Positions 10,591 through 22,237 of a DNA stretch of 43,352 bases are shown piece by piece (the stretch's first letter is position 1; each line of letters starts with the position of its first letter). This DNA comes from Pigoraptor vietnamica (taxonomy: Eukaryota > Opisthokonta > Filasterea). A program made the position numbers and the translations under genes. The notes below the pieces were generated by a model, which was not told the origin of the DNA, made no database searches, and saw nothing but the letters and a program-made list of their open reading frames with translations. The DNA lies in NCBI GenBank assembly GCA_943704525.1, contig CALSCQ010000203.1:1-43352 (forward strand), in the 5' to 3' direction.

Positions 10591-11016
10591 TACACACACA
10601 CACACATACACATGCATAGCATAATGACACACACTTTATACACACTCACACATGCAGGTTCCGACATGCCGTTTATGATGTACGACGAAGTCGCTGCTGT
10701 GGTGATGAGCGGCGAGAGGGGCGCCCGCTGTCTTCAGCGTGTCGTGGAGGAACTCAAGCGCGCATTGAAGGACGAGCCCAACAACTCAGTGCTCAGAGGG
10801 ATGCTCCAGACGAATATGTACATGTTTTTTCTCGCCGCGGTTGCCGCGTTGCCTGTCGAGAGACCCTCGGCGCTGCGCGAGTACGGACAGATGCTGGGGA
10901 AGAGATGGCACGAAGTGTACATGTTTTCCGAAGGGGAAGGGCGCGGCCACGGGTTCAGAACGTTCGCGCTCGCGGAATTGCGCGCGCTGGCGGCTGCTGC
11001 GATTGGGTTCGATTGA
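8803..11016 (+). CDS. Armadillo/HEAT-like helical-repeat protein, unassigned
   Basis: Exons 8803-10354 and 10658-11016 (phase 1) give 636 aa. I chose ATG 8803 because upstream sequence in frame is not protein-like. The protein is almost wholly helical, with repeats of about 42-50 residues rich in Ala, Leu and Val. Recurring motifs include VVAAMRTHA, VVATMRAHA and VLNAMRAHA, each followed by a Cys or Ala-rich helix, as in armadillo-type solenoids counting vacancies around a binding groove. Near the end of exon 1 there is an ankyrin-like segment (LLGVLWGHADIIEEALRRG). There is no signal peptide or membrane span, so it is probably a cytosolic scaffold or adaptor. It converges with the FYVE gene, with 218 bases between stop codons. 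The partner is unknown. Confidence 0.75.
10529..10615. repeat. CA microsatellite in intron of helical-repeat gene
   Basis: CA repeats with a few interruptions fill the intron 10355-10657 near its acceptor (42 bases away). Here the sense strand carries CA, unlike most introns of the window. Confidence 0.9.
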
Positions 11017-11234
11017 CTCTGCGCCTTGCGCAACCAATGGCGCGATTGGCGAGGGCACTAATGGTCAACTCGGAGCCATTAAGTTCGCTTTCCGCGACAT
11101 CAAACCCGCAACACTCGCGAGTCGCACGGCCGCAATAACCTCAATCGTTCAACGGCGTCTATTCGGCAACAAGCCGCTACACGCGCGAGTCAAAGGGGCA
11201 ATTGAGATTGCGCACTGTCACAGTAGCACGGCGT

Positions 11235-14200
11235 CTATTCCGCGTGCACCACAGGACGCGTCGCGCTCTGCCGACGACGGGCGGACACCCGCGCAAAGCA
11301 CGAGTCGCACACGCGCGCAGCCTTGTGCGAGTCCGTGAGATCGATGCGCCGCGACGAGCACTCCGCACAGAATATGCGACCGCACACGCGGCAGTGGTGC
11401 TGGCGAAGGTTGAAGTGTGAGCACTCGACGCACACAACATCGACGTCCGGTAGCACGCAAGGGTAATTACAAGGCGCAGACTGTGTTACGCGCGAGCCCT
11501 TCGCAGCAACTCGCGGTACGACATAGCGCACAGCGACAACACAAACGCCCAAACATCCGGAGCAGAATTAATAGACGTACAAAGAGACGCAGTGGACCCA
11601 CCTTTCGCCTGGCCACCGAGAAGGGAACGTTGCATGACCTGCACGCGGTTACGTCGGCGTCGCTCTCCCACACGCCACCCGTGTGCTCCGCCTTGTTCGG
11701 TCGCGGCGCCGAATGCACGTGCGCGTGTGTTCCGCCGTTGTTGGCACTCGCTGTGCTGCTGACGCTCTCCGTTTGGCTGCTCATGGACTCGTCCGACGCA
11801 CTCCGTAGACCGCCGCGAACAGGCGCAGCGGACGCACCTAGTGCCTCCGGGGTGGGAGCCACCGCCACCGCCTTTGGCTTCTGAACGGCGGGTGCACGGG
11901 TGAGTCACACGATAATCAATGCAGCGCACTGAGTGAATGACCGCCACACCGCCCACAAGCACAGTATAAGTGGTCTCCCCCCCCCNNNNNNNNNNGGGCC
12001 CCCCCCCCCCCCCCCCCCCCTCTTCACGCTGTCAAAGTATCTCTGCCCTCTCGCTGTCAAAGTATCTCTGCCCTCTCACACAGTTTCCACGCCACATCGC
12101 TCAGATTGACGGACACGAACCTCGCGCGCTGCGGCCATGCGCTCCCGAAGCGCGCGCACTTTCGCCTCTCGCGCCTCGATGTCTTCGCCTTGTTGCGACG
12201 ACGGGGCATCTTGCGCGACCGACGCGTCAGAGGGTGTCTGAGAGAGTGTCAGGGAGCTGGCCTGCGATGCATCCCCGCTGCCGCGCAGCACCTCCAGCTC
12301 AGCCTGCAGTACGCACGGAGTGTAAGTGTAAGCCATACATTATACAAACGCCGACCGCGTCCTCGCTCCCAAATGCACACAAATGCCCATTTCGCACACC
12401 ACCGCACCTGCAACGCCACGATGACGTCGCGGCTCTTGGCCTTCATGCGTCGGTACGTCTCCTCGAGCTCCCCCATCTTGCCATCGAGTGCCTTCCGCTC
12501 GGCGTCCCTCTGCGAAAGCGCCTCTCGCAACGAAGCCGCCGCGTTCGCGCTCTCGTCCAGCGTGCGGCGCATCTCTTCGGCCGCGCGACGCTCCGACGCC
12601 AGCGATTCGCGCAGCACGCCAATCTCCCGCTTCATGTCCTCGCACCGTCCCCTCAGCTCGGTCACCTCGGCGTCCGAAGCCTTCCCGCCCGCGACGGCCT
12701 CTGCGCCCTTCGGTGCGCCCTCCGCCGCCTTTTGGAGCGTCGTCAGTTCTTTTTGCGTCGCAAGCAATCGCTTTTCCAAAGCGGCATTCGCATCTTTCTG
12801 TGCTTCCACCGAGCGCTTCGCCTGCGCCAACTCGCCCTCCAACCGCGCGCGAAACGCAGTCCACTCCGTCTCCTCTCTCTGTCGGCGGTCGCGCAGGCCC
12901 ACGAGCGACGAGAGGAGGTCCTCCCGCTCTGCGGCGAGGTGCTTGACGTCCTCTCTTGTCGCCGCGAGCGCCGTGTTTGCCTCCTCCAGCCTGCGCGACA
13001 TGTCCGCTGCTGCGCGCTTGAACGTCTCGGCGGCGGCGATGGCGCCCTGAATCTCCGAGAACTGTCCCTCAAGTGTCGCGTGCTGCGCTTCGAACGACTT
13101 GATCTGCGGAGGGGTCCCAACGAATGAGGCGATAGGCACTCACAGCGGCATGACCTTTGTGCGTCAGTAATGCGGGCACAAGGTGCATAGCGTCCCTATC
13201 CTCTCCCCTCCATGTGCTTCAACACACCGAAACAAAGACCCCAAAAACGTAACGCCAACTCGACATCCCCCCAAAAGCAGCGTCCGCTAAGCAAACACAG
13301 GAAGCGCACCTGCTCGGCCGTCTCGCTTGCCAGCGTCGATCGCTCCCTCTCCGTCTCCTCCATTCGCGATATCATGCGCGCGAGTTCCGCGCGCGCCGCC
13401 TGCGCGTCCGACACAGCCTCGGCGTGCCCACACTCGGCGTCGTCAATTCGGGCGCGCAGCTCGTCCGCGACACGCCGCAGCTCTTCCACCTGCGCACGGA
13501 GCGTCTCAGACTCTTGAATGGCCACGTCACGTGACACGTCGACGTCCTCTCTCGCCGCGCGCATGGCATCCAACTCCTTCCTCGCCGCCTCGAGCTCCGC
13601 GACCGTCTTCTGGTGTGCGCGCCCAAGCCCCTCCGATTGGAACGCCATGTTCTCGCCCCTCTTCTTCGCCGCATCGAGTTCGGCCTGCAGCGCGGCGAGC
13701 GACTTGCGCAGCACTTCGTTCTCTCCGCAAATACCGCTCAGACCCGCCTTGGTTGCGTCCAGCTCCACTTTGAGGTCCGATAGAGACGACTCGGCGACGG
13801 CTCGCTCGATCTGCAGTCGCTCCACCGCCGCAAGCGCCGCGTCAAGTTCAGCCCTCAACTGGCGCACGCCTTCGTCGCCCGCCTGCGCGGTTGTCCCAGA
13901 CGTCACCTCAGCAAGTGCGGGCGAAGGAGCCGCCCCAAACACTGGCACGGCCTCCACGCGGACGGGCGCGTGCGGCGTCGGCGAAAATGGGTTCACTTCG
14001 ACGTCGTCGTCATGAGCAGCTTCGCGCGCCTGCGCCGCACTCGGCACAACAGCGGGAGGCCTTACGAGACTTCCGCCGTGCACGTCGGCGTGCTGTACCG
14101 CCGCCCCGGACGGAGCACTGCCGCCAGCCTGGGCAGTGGACGGGGCGGGCGGCAGCGGCATTGTCTCCGAGGACCCCACGCGCTTGAGCGTCGTAACAAT

Positions 14201-15916
14201 CTTGTTGCCCGTCTGCCTCAACATGTCCGTCGGCGCAGAGAGGAAGCCTAGCGGTTGTGAGGACGACTGCGCCTCGCCGCCCGGGGCAGGAGTCTGATGC
14301 ACAAAAGAGGGCGGAGGAGGCGACACGGCGCGTGCCGGGGGCTCCGAGGTGGGCGTGCCGGTGTTGGAACGTGGACGCTGTGGTGGTCCGCGGAATGCGT
14401 CAAACAGCTTCCCAACCGAGTCCGCAATCGACTGTCCCCCCTGCGGCGGCTGCGTGGCCGGCTGCACGAATCCCGCACGCTGCGCCGCCGAGACGAGACT
14501 CGCGAGGTGTGCACGCGCAGCACGCTCGTCGTCCAGCGCCATGCGGAGAGCGGCCGATTCGTCCGCCGCGGCAGACAGTGCGCCGGACAGGTCCCTCCGG
14601 GCCGTCTCTAGCGCAAGCGACTCGGTGCGAATGCGGTCCAACTCCTGCCTCAGCTCGAAAATCTGCGCCTCCGCCGCGATGAGATCGTATGTCGACGGAC
14701 GCGGTGTGTCGTTCAGCGCGTTGATCCCGCTATCGGCAACAGAGGGGCTCGCGAGCGTCGTCTGCGAAACGGCGGCTAGCCCACTCAAGTCGCCCGGCAC
14801 GGACGGCGCTGCGCTCGAAACGCCCTCCGACGCCGCCTCGGGACCAAAGAGCAGCAAATCCACAGCAGAGCGGCCGCCGGAAGCGCTCGACGCCGCACTC
14901 TCCGGTCGCGACGGGGGCGGTTGCGGCGAGGGAGAGAGCGCGGGGTATGGCGATGGCGATACGCCGGGCGTCAGCGAGGGTGGCACAGGGGATTGGGACG
15001 TGTTCAAGGCGTTCGCGCGCATGGGCACAAGCACCGACTGCGACGGCGGTGGGGCCATGGGGGTCGCCGCACGCGTCGATTCGGCGGAAGCGTCTGCGCT
15101 CGAGATCGAGGGCTTGCGAACGTTCGCCGTGACGTTGCGTAGCTTCACGCGGAGGTCCTCCTTTCCTGCCTCCGCTTCCCGCAATTTGGCGCGCAGCGTC
15201 GCAATCTCCGCCTGTGCATCGTGCAAATCGCGCGCGAGCGCACCCGCGGGCGACTCGGCCCCCGCAGCGCGTCCACGCACGCCGTCGACGCCGCCCATTG
15301 ACGCAGGTGGCGTGCCCGTAACTGCATACCCAACACCCACGCCGCGCCGCTCGCGATCAAAAGCGCCGGCTTCAAGTCGCTCGATGGTCGCGAGGAGTGA
15401 CAGGCGCTCCTGCTCAAACTGCCGCATGACTTCGACGCGCGCGCGGTCCGACGCCTCCCGCGCAGCCGAGGCCTCGCGCAGCATGAGTTCGAGAGAGGCG
15501 CACTCTTCCGCGTGCCGACGACGCGCGACGTCGAGCGCCTTGTGAAACTCCTCCGATTCGAGCCGCTTTCGTTCCATCTCTTCGTCGAATTTCGTGCGCA
15601 AAAACGCCGCGTCCGCCTTCGCCGCCCCGAGTTCCCGCCGTAGTGTGGCGATCACCTCTTCCGCAGCGGACAGTTTGCCGATAAGCATTCCCTCTCGATC
15701 GCGCGCGCCCTTCTGCTCGGCGCCGAGCCTCTCCTCGAGCCGAATGTACATCTGTTTGAATTTCGCGCGCTGCAAGCTAAAGTCCTCCTCCATCCGCCGC
15801 TTCTCATCTTCCCAGCTTGCTGCGTCGGGGCTGCGTGGGGCGCTATCGAGGGCGGGGGAGGGAGTCGCAACAGCGCGCGCGAACTCGCCGCTGTTGGACT
15901 CGATTGGCGCCTCCAT
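11235..15916 (-). CDS. Long coiled-coil protein with C-terminal FYVE finger (EEA1-like architecture)
   Basis: Minus-strand exons: 15916-13310, 13103-12408, 12303-12121, 11880-11602, 11399-11235; all four introns are phase 0; about 1309 aa. Start chosen at ATG 15916 (A at -3, G at +4); ATG 15946 is possible. Residues about 40-300, 440-540 and 690-1150 are heptad-rich coiled coil with Glu/Ala/Arg/Leu bias, separated by Pro/Ser-rich linkers. The last two exons form a FYVE domain: WESD, CRSC, RRKHHCRVCG, FCAEC and VCDSC supply the WxxD motif, the basic patch and all eight zinc Cys. An intron falls between ARRK and HHCR, inside the signature. FYVE domains bind PtdIns3P on early endosomes, so a tether or scaffold role like EEA1 is likely. 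The 240-base intron 11881-12120 contains the assembly gap, so an exon could be missing there. Unlike EEA1, no N-terminal zinc finger is seen. Confidence 0.85.
11981..12020. other. Assembly gap in a C homopolymer
   Basis: Ten N at 11986-11995 are flanked by runs of C. The gap lies in an intron of the FYVE gene. Its true size is unknown. Confidence 0.95.
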
Positions 15917-16331
15917 TCTGCCACGAGCTGCGAGATGCGAGGGCATTAGGTTGAAGAGTGCGCGCGAGGGAGATAAGAAAACGAACAACGCAGGCAGACA
16001 CTCAATACCACAAAGCCATGGCATAAGACGGTACACAGCTGCGTACACGCGAATCAATAGAAAAAGATGCGACGCAAAGCACTCCTGAAATCCACACATT
16101 CGGGAACCAAAGGGACAGAATAACGCGGTGCGAGGCGGCATGGCAATAATTGCGCACACGCAACACAAACGCCACTTGCCTGCGACTCCGAGCTCAGAAG
16201 AAATGCGATGCACGACGTGCCTCAGCGACAGATCGACCACATGTTGGTACTATGCTACGGACACTTCTCTCGCGAACAGTGTCGCAAGACACATAAGACG
16301 CCTTCGATCGTAAGCGTTGAAGTACAGGCGC

Positions 16332-16373
<42 letters not shown>

Positions 16374-16722
16374 AAAACCCGTTTTGAGCTAATATGATGC
16401 GGTCGATGTCTGAGCAAGAAGATACATGTCCCAGGAGGAGGGCGCGCCGTCATCACTGTCCACGGGCACGTCGGGGACTCTCAATTTGAAACAGGCCCAA
16501 AAAGTGGGAAAAATACGCCTAGGTTCAAATTAACGGGAAAAACCGATTTCATACGATTTTTGTGCGAAAACGAAGGGCGCACGCACACACGCGCAAAGGC
16601 ATTAGAGTTACGCAGATGCATTATAACGACGGCACTGCAGCGCCTAGAGAGAAGGCATGCAAGCACAAAGGACAGGCTCCGTGCGTGCGCAGCACCAGTT
16701 CAAACAAGACTCCGTTACGCCG
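15917..16722. other. Intergenic between FYVE gene and SIKE-like gene
   Basis: No gene seen. It holds a pure GA run at 16333-16371 (CT in the sense of the downstream FYVE gene) and a relatively AT-rich patch at 16480-16570 with an 8-base inverted repeat AATTTGAA (16483) and TTCAAATT (16524). Confidence 0.5.
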
Positions 16723-17740
16723 TTACGCCGCCGTCTCGTCCGTGAGCGCGTCGGCGCGGTCAAAGGCACGCTGTCCCGGGACCGAATACGTGTTGTTCAG
16801 CGAAGCGCTCCCTGGAGCCTTCTCCGGCGCAGGCGGCCGAATTTCGGGAATTTCGTCGGGCGACACTTCGATCCCCGCGATGGACAGCAGCTGTCGCAGC
16901 GTCTCGTTTTGGAGGCGAAGGGCGCGCAGCTCCGTGCCAGTCTCAGACGCCGACCTCTCCTCAAGCTCCGCCGCATAAGACATGACGTGGACCATTTCGT
17001 CGACGCGATCGCAGAGGGCTGCGGCCGTCCGTTCCGCCTGCGTGCGCGCAGCAATCTCGCTCTTCAGCTCGGCCTCCAGCTGCTGTTCGCGCAGCACGTG
17101 CGACCGCTCGAGCGACGCCATCTGCTCGCGGTGCTTTGACATGATAAGATCGACCGCCCCGTGGTACTCTGCGAGGACTTCGCGGAGGCTCGCATTCTCG
17201 GCATTCGCGATGGAGAGTGCCTCGAGGGCTGCGGTTAAAACCCAGCAGAGTGAGACTTAGTGTCAACGAGCACGTGTAGACGCAAAGCATAATACGCACA
17301 CCAGCGCGTCAATTTTCTTCCAGCGTACTCGCAAATGCACGAGCATGTGACACAATAAATAAACGCACCGTCGTTGAGCTTCTCTGCGAGTGGGTCGGGC
17401 TTTGGCTCTTCGACCGCGTCCGTCTGTGTGGTCGCGATCGCCACCGACACTTGCCGCTGATCCGGCGTGCGCGCGGCAATGGGTGCTTGCGCGGGACGAT
17501 ATGGGGAAGTCACAGTGGCCATAACGGCCTGTTCTGTGAACGAAAACGAGCGCCGCCCTTCGCCGCCTTCGACGCCGCGATCGTCAGAGTCTGCGAGAAT
17601 GGACTGTGCAACGGAGAGAACGCGTGCGCCCGCGGCTTCCGACATCGACGCACGGGACTCCTTCTTAGTGGACGTTTGCGCCCTATGTTGGGCAATCGAC
17701 TCAGAATGGAGGTGACAGGCGATAATCTCAAAGACACAAT

Positions 17741-17836
<96 letters not shown>

Positions 17837-18118
17837 ACACACACAAAAGGACACAAGGGGACCAGCAAGCCCACCTTGATGCCCGTTGAATTCGCAAGCT
17901 TTCCGCCGACTTCACGCTTACTGTGACTACTTCAGTGGGCCCTGATATCGTGCGCTTCCTTGTCTCGCCAGTCTGCGACGAGGAGTGCAATCAGTTAAAA
18001 AAAACAGACCACCCCACACTCTCTCTTCCTCTCTGTCTGTCTCCCACGCACGCACGCAAGCACGCACACACACACACACACGGACACACACACACACACA
18101 CACGCACACACACACTCG

Positions 18119-18216
<98 letters not shown>

Positions 18217-18451
18217 CACACAAACAAAGAGAGGTGGTAGATCTGCGTGCACCGGCAGACGAGACGCGCGACAAAAGAGATACAAGCGAACGCCAATCTC
18301 CGAGAACCGTGAAGACACAATCACGCCCTCACAACATGCGCACCTTTCCATCTTTCCTTGTGTTCGCTCCCCCCGCCCCACCGGCCGCCGCCGCAGCCGT
18401 TGTGGGCGCGGCATTGGTGCCGAGGGACACCCCTCGGTGGGTCTTGCCCAT
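16723..18451 (-). CDS. FGFR1OP2/SIKE-family coiled-coil protein (STRIPAK-type)
   Basis: Exons on the minus strand: 17228-16723 and 17682-17369 are firm. Exons 17972-17875 and 18451-18344 are proposed because phases (0, 2, 1) and splice sites agree; about 341 aa in all. The conserved block [17 protein letters not shown] matches the FGFR1OP2/SIKE block containing LIMSKYR. It is followed by a coiled coil and [18 protein letters not shown], matching the family's terminal leucine-rich segment (LENKELRELLSI in SIKE). The N-terminal part is basic and low in complexity, and less certain; translation may instead start at ATG 17645 (248 aa). Family members bind striatins in the STRIPAK PP2A-kinase complex, so a role in Hippo/MST-type signalling is an inference. 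It is divergent from the DDX55 gene. Confidence 0.8.
17742..17845. repeat. CA microsatellite in SIKE-like gene intron
   Basis: About 50 uninterrupted CA units. In the sense of the gene (minus) it is GT, starting about 28 bases after the donor at 17874. Confidence 0.95.
18062..18222. repeat. CA microsatellite in first intron of SIKE-like gene
   Basis: A long CA tract broken by CGCA and CTCGCA units. It is GT in the sense of the host gene. It falls in the proposed intron 17973-18343. Confidence 0.95.
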
Positions 18452-18859
18452 GTCAGCGGTCGATGGCACGCACACGCACGCACACTCGATGCAATGTGTT
18501 GCCTCTGCGATGCACGCCGACTTTCGAGAGACCGGAGTCGGCTCTCGGCGCAACGAAAGAATGCGCGCCCACACACTCAAGGAAGCCCCTATCGGCCGGA
18601 CATTGTGACCACTGAGAGACGAGAGGGCAAGGGAGTGTCGTCCAATGGCCTAACACACCGTCGAGTCCAATAGGCCTAATCCAGCGATGATAAGACCACT
18701 CCACTGATGGTGCAGTACACGAGCCCCACGAGAGAAGAACGCGAGGAGAGAAAGAGTGCGCGATCCGAGTGAGAGACGCTATAAACTGCAAACGAAAACA
18801 TAACGTTCTGCTGGTCGAAAAAACAACACACACACACACACACAACAGAAGTTTAAAAG

Positions 18860-18913
18860 AGCGAGATCTCGCTTGAGTCGTTTGACTGTACAAAAAATAT
18901 TAACGAGATCTCG
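18860..18913. promoter_or_regulatory. Paired palindromes in SIKE-like/DDX55 divergent promoter
   Basis: AGCGAGATCTCGCT (18860-18873, a perfect 14-base palindrome) and CGAGATCTCG (18904-18913) share the same 10-base core. Their centres are 42 bases apart, close to four helical turns. They sit 141-194 bases upstream of the DDX55 ATG. A GCACGTGC palindrome follows at 18960. They look like a dimeric factor's sites, but no known factor is assigned. Confidence 0.45.
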
Positions 18914-19053
18914 GAATAATTGCGCTTATTGTTACCTCATTTTGTTACCACGACTTTTTGCACGTGCTGCAGTGCGAAGTGCTGACAATTTTGAATCGCA
19001 GTACAAGCACCATATAGAAGAACGCGCGCCTGCGCAGCGTACTTTGCCACACC

Positions 19054-22000
19054 ATGGAGACGGTTGCAAATGCCGGGGGATGGCGCAAACTGAAGCCCGC
19101 GCTGGCGCAGGAGACGGTGGCTGCGCTCGAGGGCATGGGCTTTGCGCAGATGACCCCCGTGCAGGCGGCGTCGGTGCCGCTTCTCCTCTCGCACAAGGAC
19201 GTCGCGGCCGAGGCAGTGACCGGTGCGTGGCCTCATTCCTATTATCCCCTTCTGTGCACCTGACTCCCCATTGCCTCTCACGTTACACCTCTCCTTCTCT
19301 CCTTTTGCTTGCGTCGGCGCAGGCTCCGGAAAGACGCTTGCATTTGTGGTACCCATAGTCGAAATCCTCCTCCGCCGTCACCGCGAGGAGCCCTTCCGCC
19401 CGCGCGACGTCGGCGCCGTTGTGATCACGCCCACGCGAGAGCTCGCCGAGCAAATACTCTCGGTGCTGTCGGACCTCCTTGCGCCCTTTACGCAGTTTAC
19501 GCGCCCCATGTTACTCATTGGCGGCGGTAACCCGCAAGAGGACATAGAGCGGTTCCTTGCGGACGGCGCAAACGCAGTCGTTGCCACGCCCGGTCGCCTG
19601 GAGGACATGCTGAAGCGCGTGCCGGAGTTCAACGTGCGGCGATTGGAACTGCTCGTGCTCGATGAGGCCGATCGCCTGCTCGACATGGGCTTCCACGCAA
19701 GCCTCAACGAAATTCTCTCCCGTCTTCCGAAGCAGCGTCGGACGGGGCTCTTCTCCGCCACGCAGACGGAGGAGGTGGAGGCCCTCGTGCGCGCGGGGCT
19801 CCGCAATCCCGTGAGGGTGACCGTGCGCGTGGAGGGGGCGAACTCAAAGTCACAGCAGAAGACGCCGTCGACGCTCGACAACTATTACTTTGTGTGCGAG
19901 CCACAGCGTAAGCTCTCCGCGCTCGTGGCGTTTCTTCTCGCGAACGATTCGAAGAAGGCGATCGTGTACTTTTGCACGTGCGCGCAGGTCGACTACTTTG
20001 GCCGCGTTCTCTCCCGACTTCCATTCCTGCGTGGGCGCGTCCCCGTCGTGTCGCTGCACGGCAAAATGCCGCACCCGAAGCGCACGGAGTCGCTGCGGAC
20101 GTTTCGCTCGTGGCCGTCCGGCGTGCTCCTGTGCACGGACGTCGCCGCGCGTGGCATCGACATCCCCGACGTCGATTGGGTGGTCCAGTTTGACCCCCCG
20201 CAGGAGCCAGACGCCTTCATCCACAGGCACGTGACCCGCTGTTACCGCGAACACGTTCAACCGCCGTTCGTGCACATCCCTTGTCGTCCTCCTTCCCCCT
20301 CCCACACACCCCCGCACACATATATGCACACGCCTATTCGTTCCTCCGTCTCAAGCGTTCTTTGTATCCGCTTATTCGATTCGATGAACGATGTCTGATT
20401 TATGCTCCCTGGGCGCCATGTAACCACTTCGTCCGCAGGTGCGGTCGCACGGCGCGCATCGGCCGGCAGGGCAGCGCGCTCGTCTTCCTCATGCCGAACG
20501 AGGACGGCTACGTCGACTTTCTCGCCGTCCGCAAGGTGCCCATCGGCGAGTTGCCGCCGTCCCACTTCGGTTCGTCGGGGAGCAATTGCGATTCCGACGG
20601 AAATTCCGGCGACGGTGCGCTGAATGTGCCCGACGTGACGGGCGAAGTACGGAAGCTGGCCGTGTCGGACCGCGACGTATACGACAGGGGTCGTCAGGCG
20701 CTCGTGTCGTACATGCGCGCGTACAGGGAACACAAGTGCTCGCTGATATTTCGCGCGAAGGACGTTGATTTGGGGGGCGTTGCGATGGGGTATGGGCTCC
20801 TGCGGATGCCCCGGATGCCGGAGCTGAAAAACTGGTGCGTTTTGGATGGGTCGATTGTGTGGAGATGTGCGCGTGTGTGCGTGCGTGCGTGTGTGTGTGT
20901 GTGTGTGCGTGCATGTGTGTGTGAGTGTGTGTGTGTGTATGTGTGTGTGTGCGCGCGCGTTTGTTTGTATGTGTGGCTGTGGTGTGTGCATGTGTCTGTG
21001 CGTTCATGGGTCTGTGTGTGTTCATGCTCGTGCTGAATACTAACAGTGCTGTCGTCGACAGCAACGTGTCGTCGTTTGTGCCTCCCGAGGGCGTCGACGT
21101 CGATGCGATTTCGTACAAAGACAAACAGCGCGAAAAGCAGCGCCTCGTTAAGCTCAAGCTTGCGAAGGAACAGGCTGCGCTGCGTGTGTCGAACAGGCCT
21201 CCTCGGTGTGTGTCGCGAGTGCGTGCAATGCATGTCCGTGCGCGTTACGCTCACTGCGTGGTTAGGGTAGTGTGAAGGCTTCTCGCGTGTGCGTGCATGC
21301 ATGTGCGTGCATATTATGCGCATATTACTCCGCGTGGTTGGATAGTGTTGAGGGCTTCCTAAGCGCTTACTGTACTTTGCTGCGCAGGCCGAAGGCGACC
21401 ACCGGCGAGGCGTGGTCGAAGAACAAGGACAAGCACGATCGCAAGCTGAAGCGGAGGGAGGCCAAGCAGCGCGTGGCAGAGTCGAAGCAGAGGGAGCAAA
21501 TGGCGAAGAACGAGGCGCTGGCGGGTGCGTTGTGCCGCGTTCGTGTGCACTCCCTTGGTGTTTCCAGTCACGTGTGCAACTTACTCACCACTGCCTCATA
21601 CCACCACCACCACTGACCCCTCCGCACACGTCGCTTCTACCGGCGCGCAGAGTCCATCCGCGAGTGGAAGGAACTGCAGCGCGAGTCGCTCCTCATGAAG
21701 AAGCTCAAGGCGGGAAAAATCACTCAGGACGAATTCGACGAGCAAATGTACGGCAGCGACGCCGACGACAGCGATGGCGGCATGTCTGGCGAAGACGACA
21801 GCTCGTGTCCTTCATCTAACGACGACGGCGCGCGTGTGGGTGGGAAGAAGGGGCGCCGGGCGGCGTCGTTCAACGGAATGGACGACGCGTTTGAGTTTGA
21901 CGAGGACGGCGACGTCAGTATGGATGCTGCGCACGCGGTCGCACATGGGGACGATGACCCCTCTTGCGATAGCGTCGATTACTCCGAAGGCAGTGTCGAG

Positions 22001-22237
22001 TGCGCGGACGTGCCTGCGATGGACGCTGACATGAAGGAGGAAAGTTCACGCGGAGAGGACAGCACGCGAGCGCACGACGGAAGGCACTCTGCGCCTGCGG
22101 GCGACAAGAAGCGCAAGGCGGAGGATGCCGAGGACGGCGACGATGGGGTCGAAGGGGCTGCGCGCAAGAAACGCAAGCAACAGAAGAAGAAGAAGACGCC
22201 CGCGAACCGCCTCCACCGGCCGATCACTGCGCTGTGA
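19054..22237 (+). CDS. DDX55: DEAD-box RNA helicase of the Spb4/DDX55 family
   Basis: Exons 19054-19222, 19323-20226, 20439-20834, 21062-21205, 21388-21524, 21651-22237 give 778 aa. All motifs are present: Q motif (MGFAQMTPVQ), I (VTGSGKT, with an intron inside the P-loop Gly codon), Ia (PTRELAEQ), Ib (TPGR), II (VLDEADRLLDMGF), III (FSAT), V (TDVAARGIDIP), VI (HRCGRTARIGR). HRCGRTARIG and the following ALVFLMPNEDGYVDF resemble DDX55. The C-terminal extension has YKDKQREKQR, EAWSKNKDK and LMKKLKAGKITQDEFDEQM, each with a counterpart in DDX55/Spb4. An acidic then Lys-rich tail (RKKRKQQKKKK) completes it. Spb4 acts in nucleolar 60S subunit assembly. The second intron uses a GC donor (AG|GCACGT). 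Confidence 0.95.
20866..21000. repeat. GT-rich microsatellite in DDX55 intron 3
   Basis: Imperfect GT/GTGC repeats within intron 20835-21061, beginning about 30 bases after the donor. The sense strand carries GT. Confidence 0.85.

Noticed and set aside
17985-18608. ORFs of poly His-Thr or Cys-Val in CA/GT tracts (here and at many other places)
   Set aside because: They are translations of microsatellites that lie in introns or intergenic DNA.
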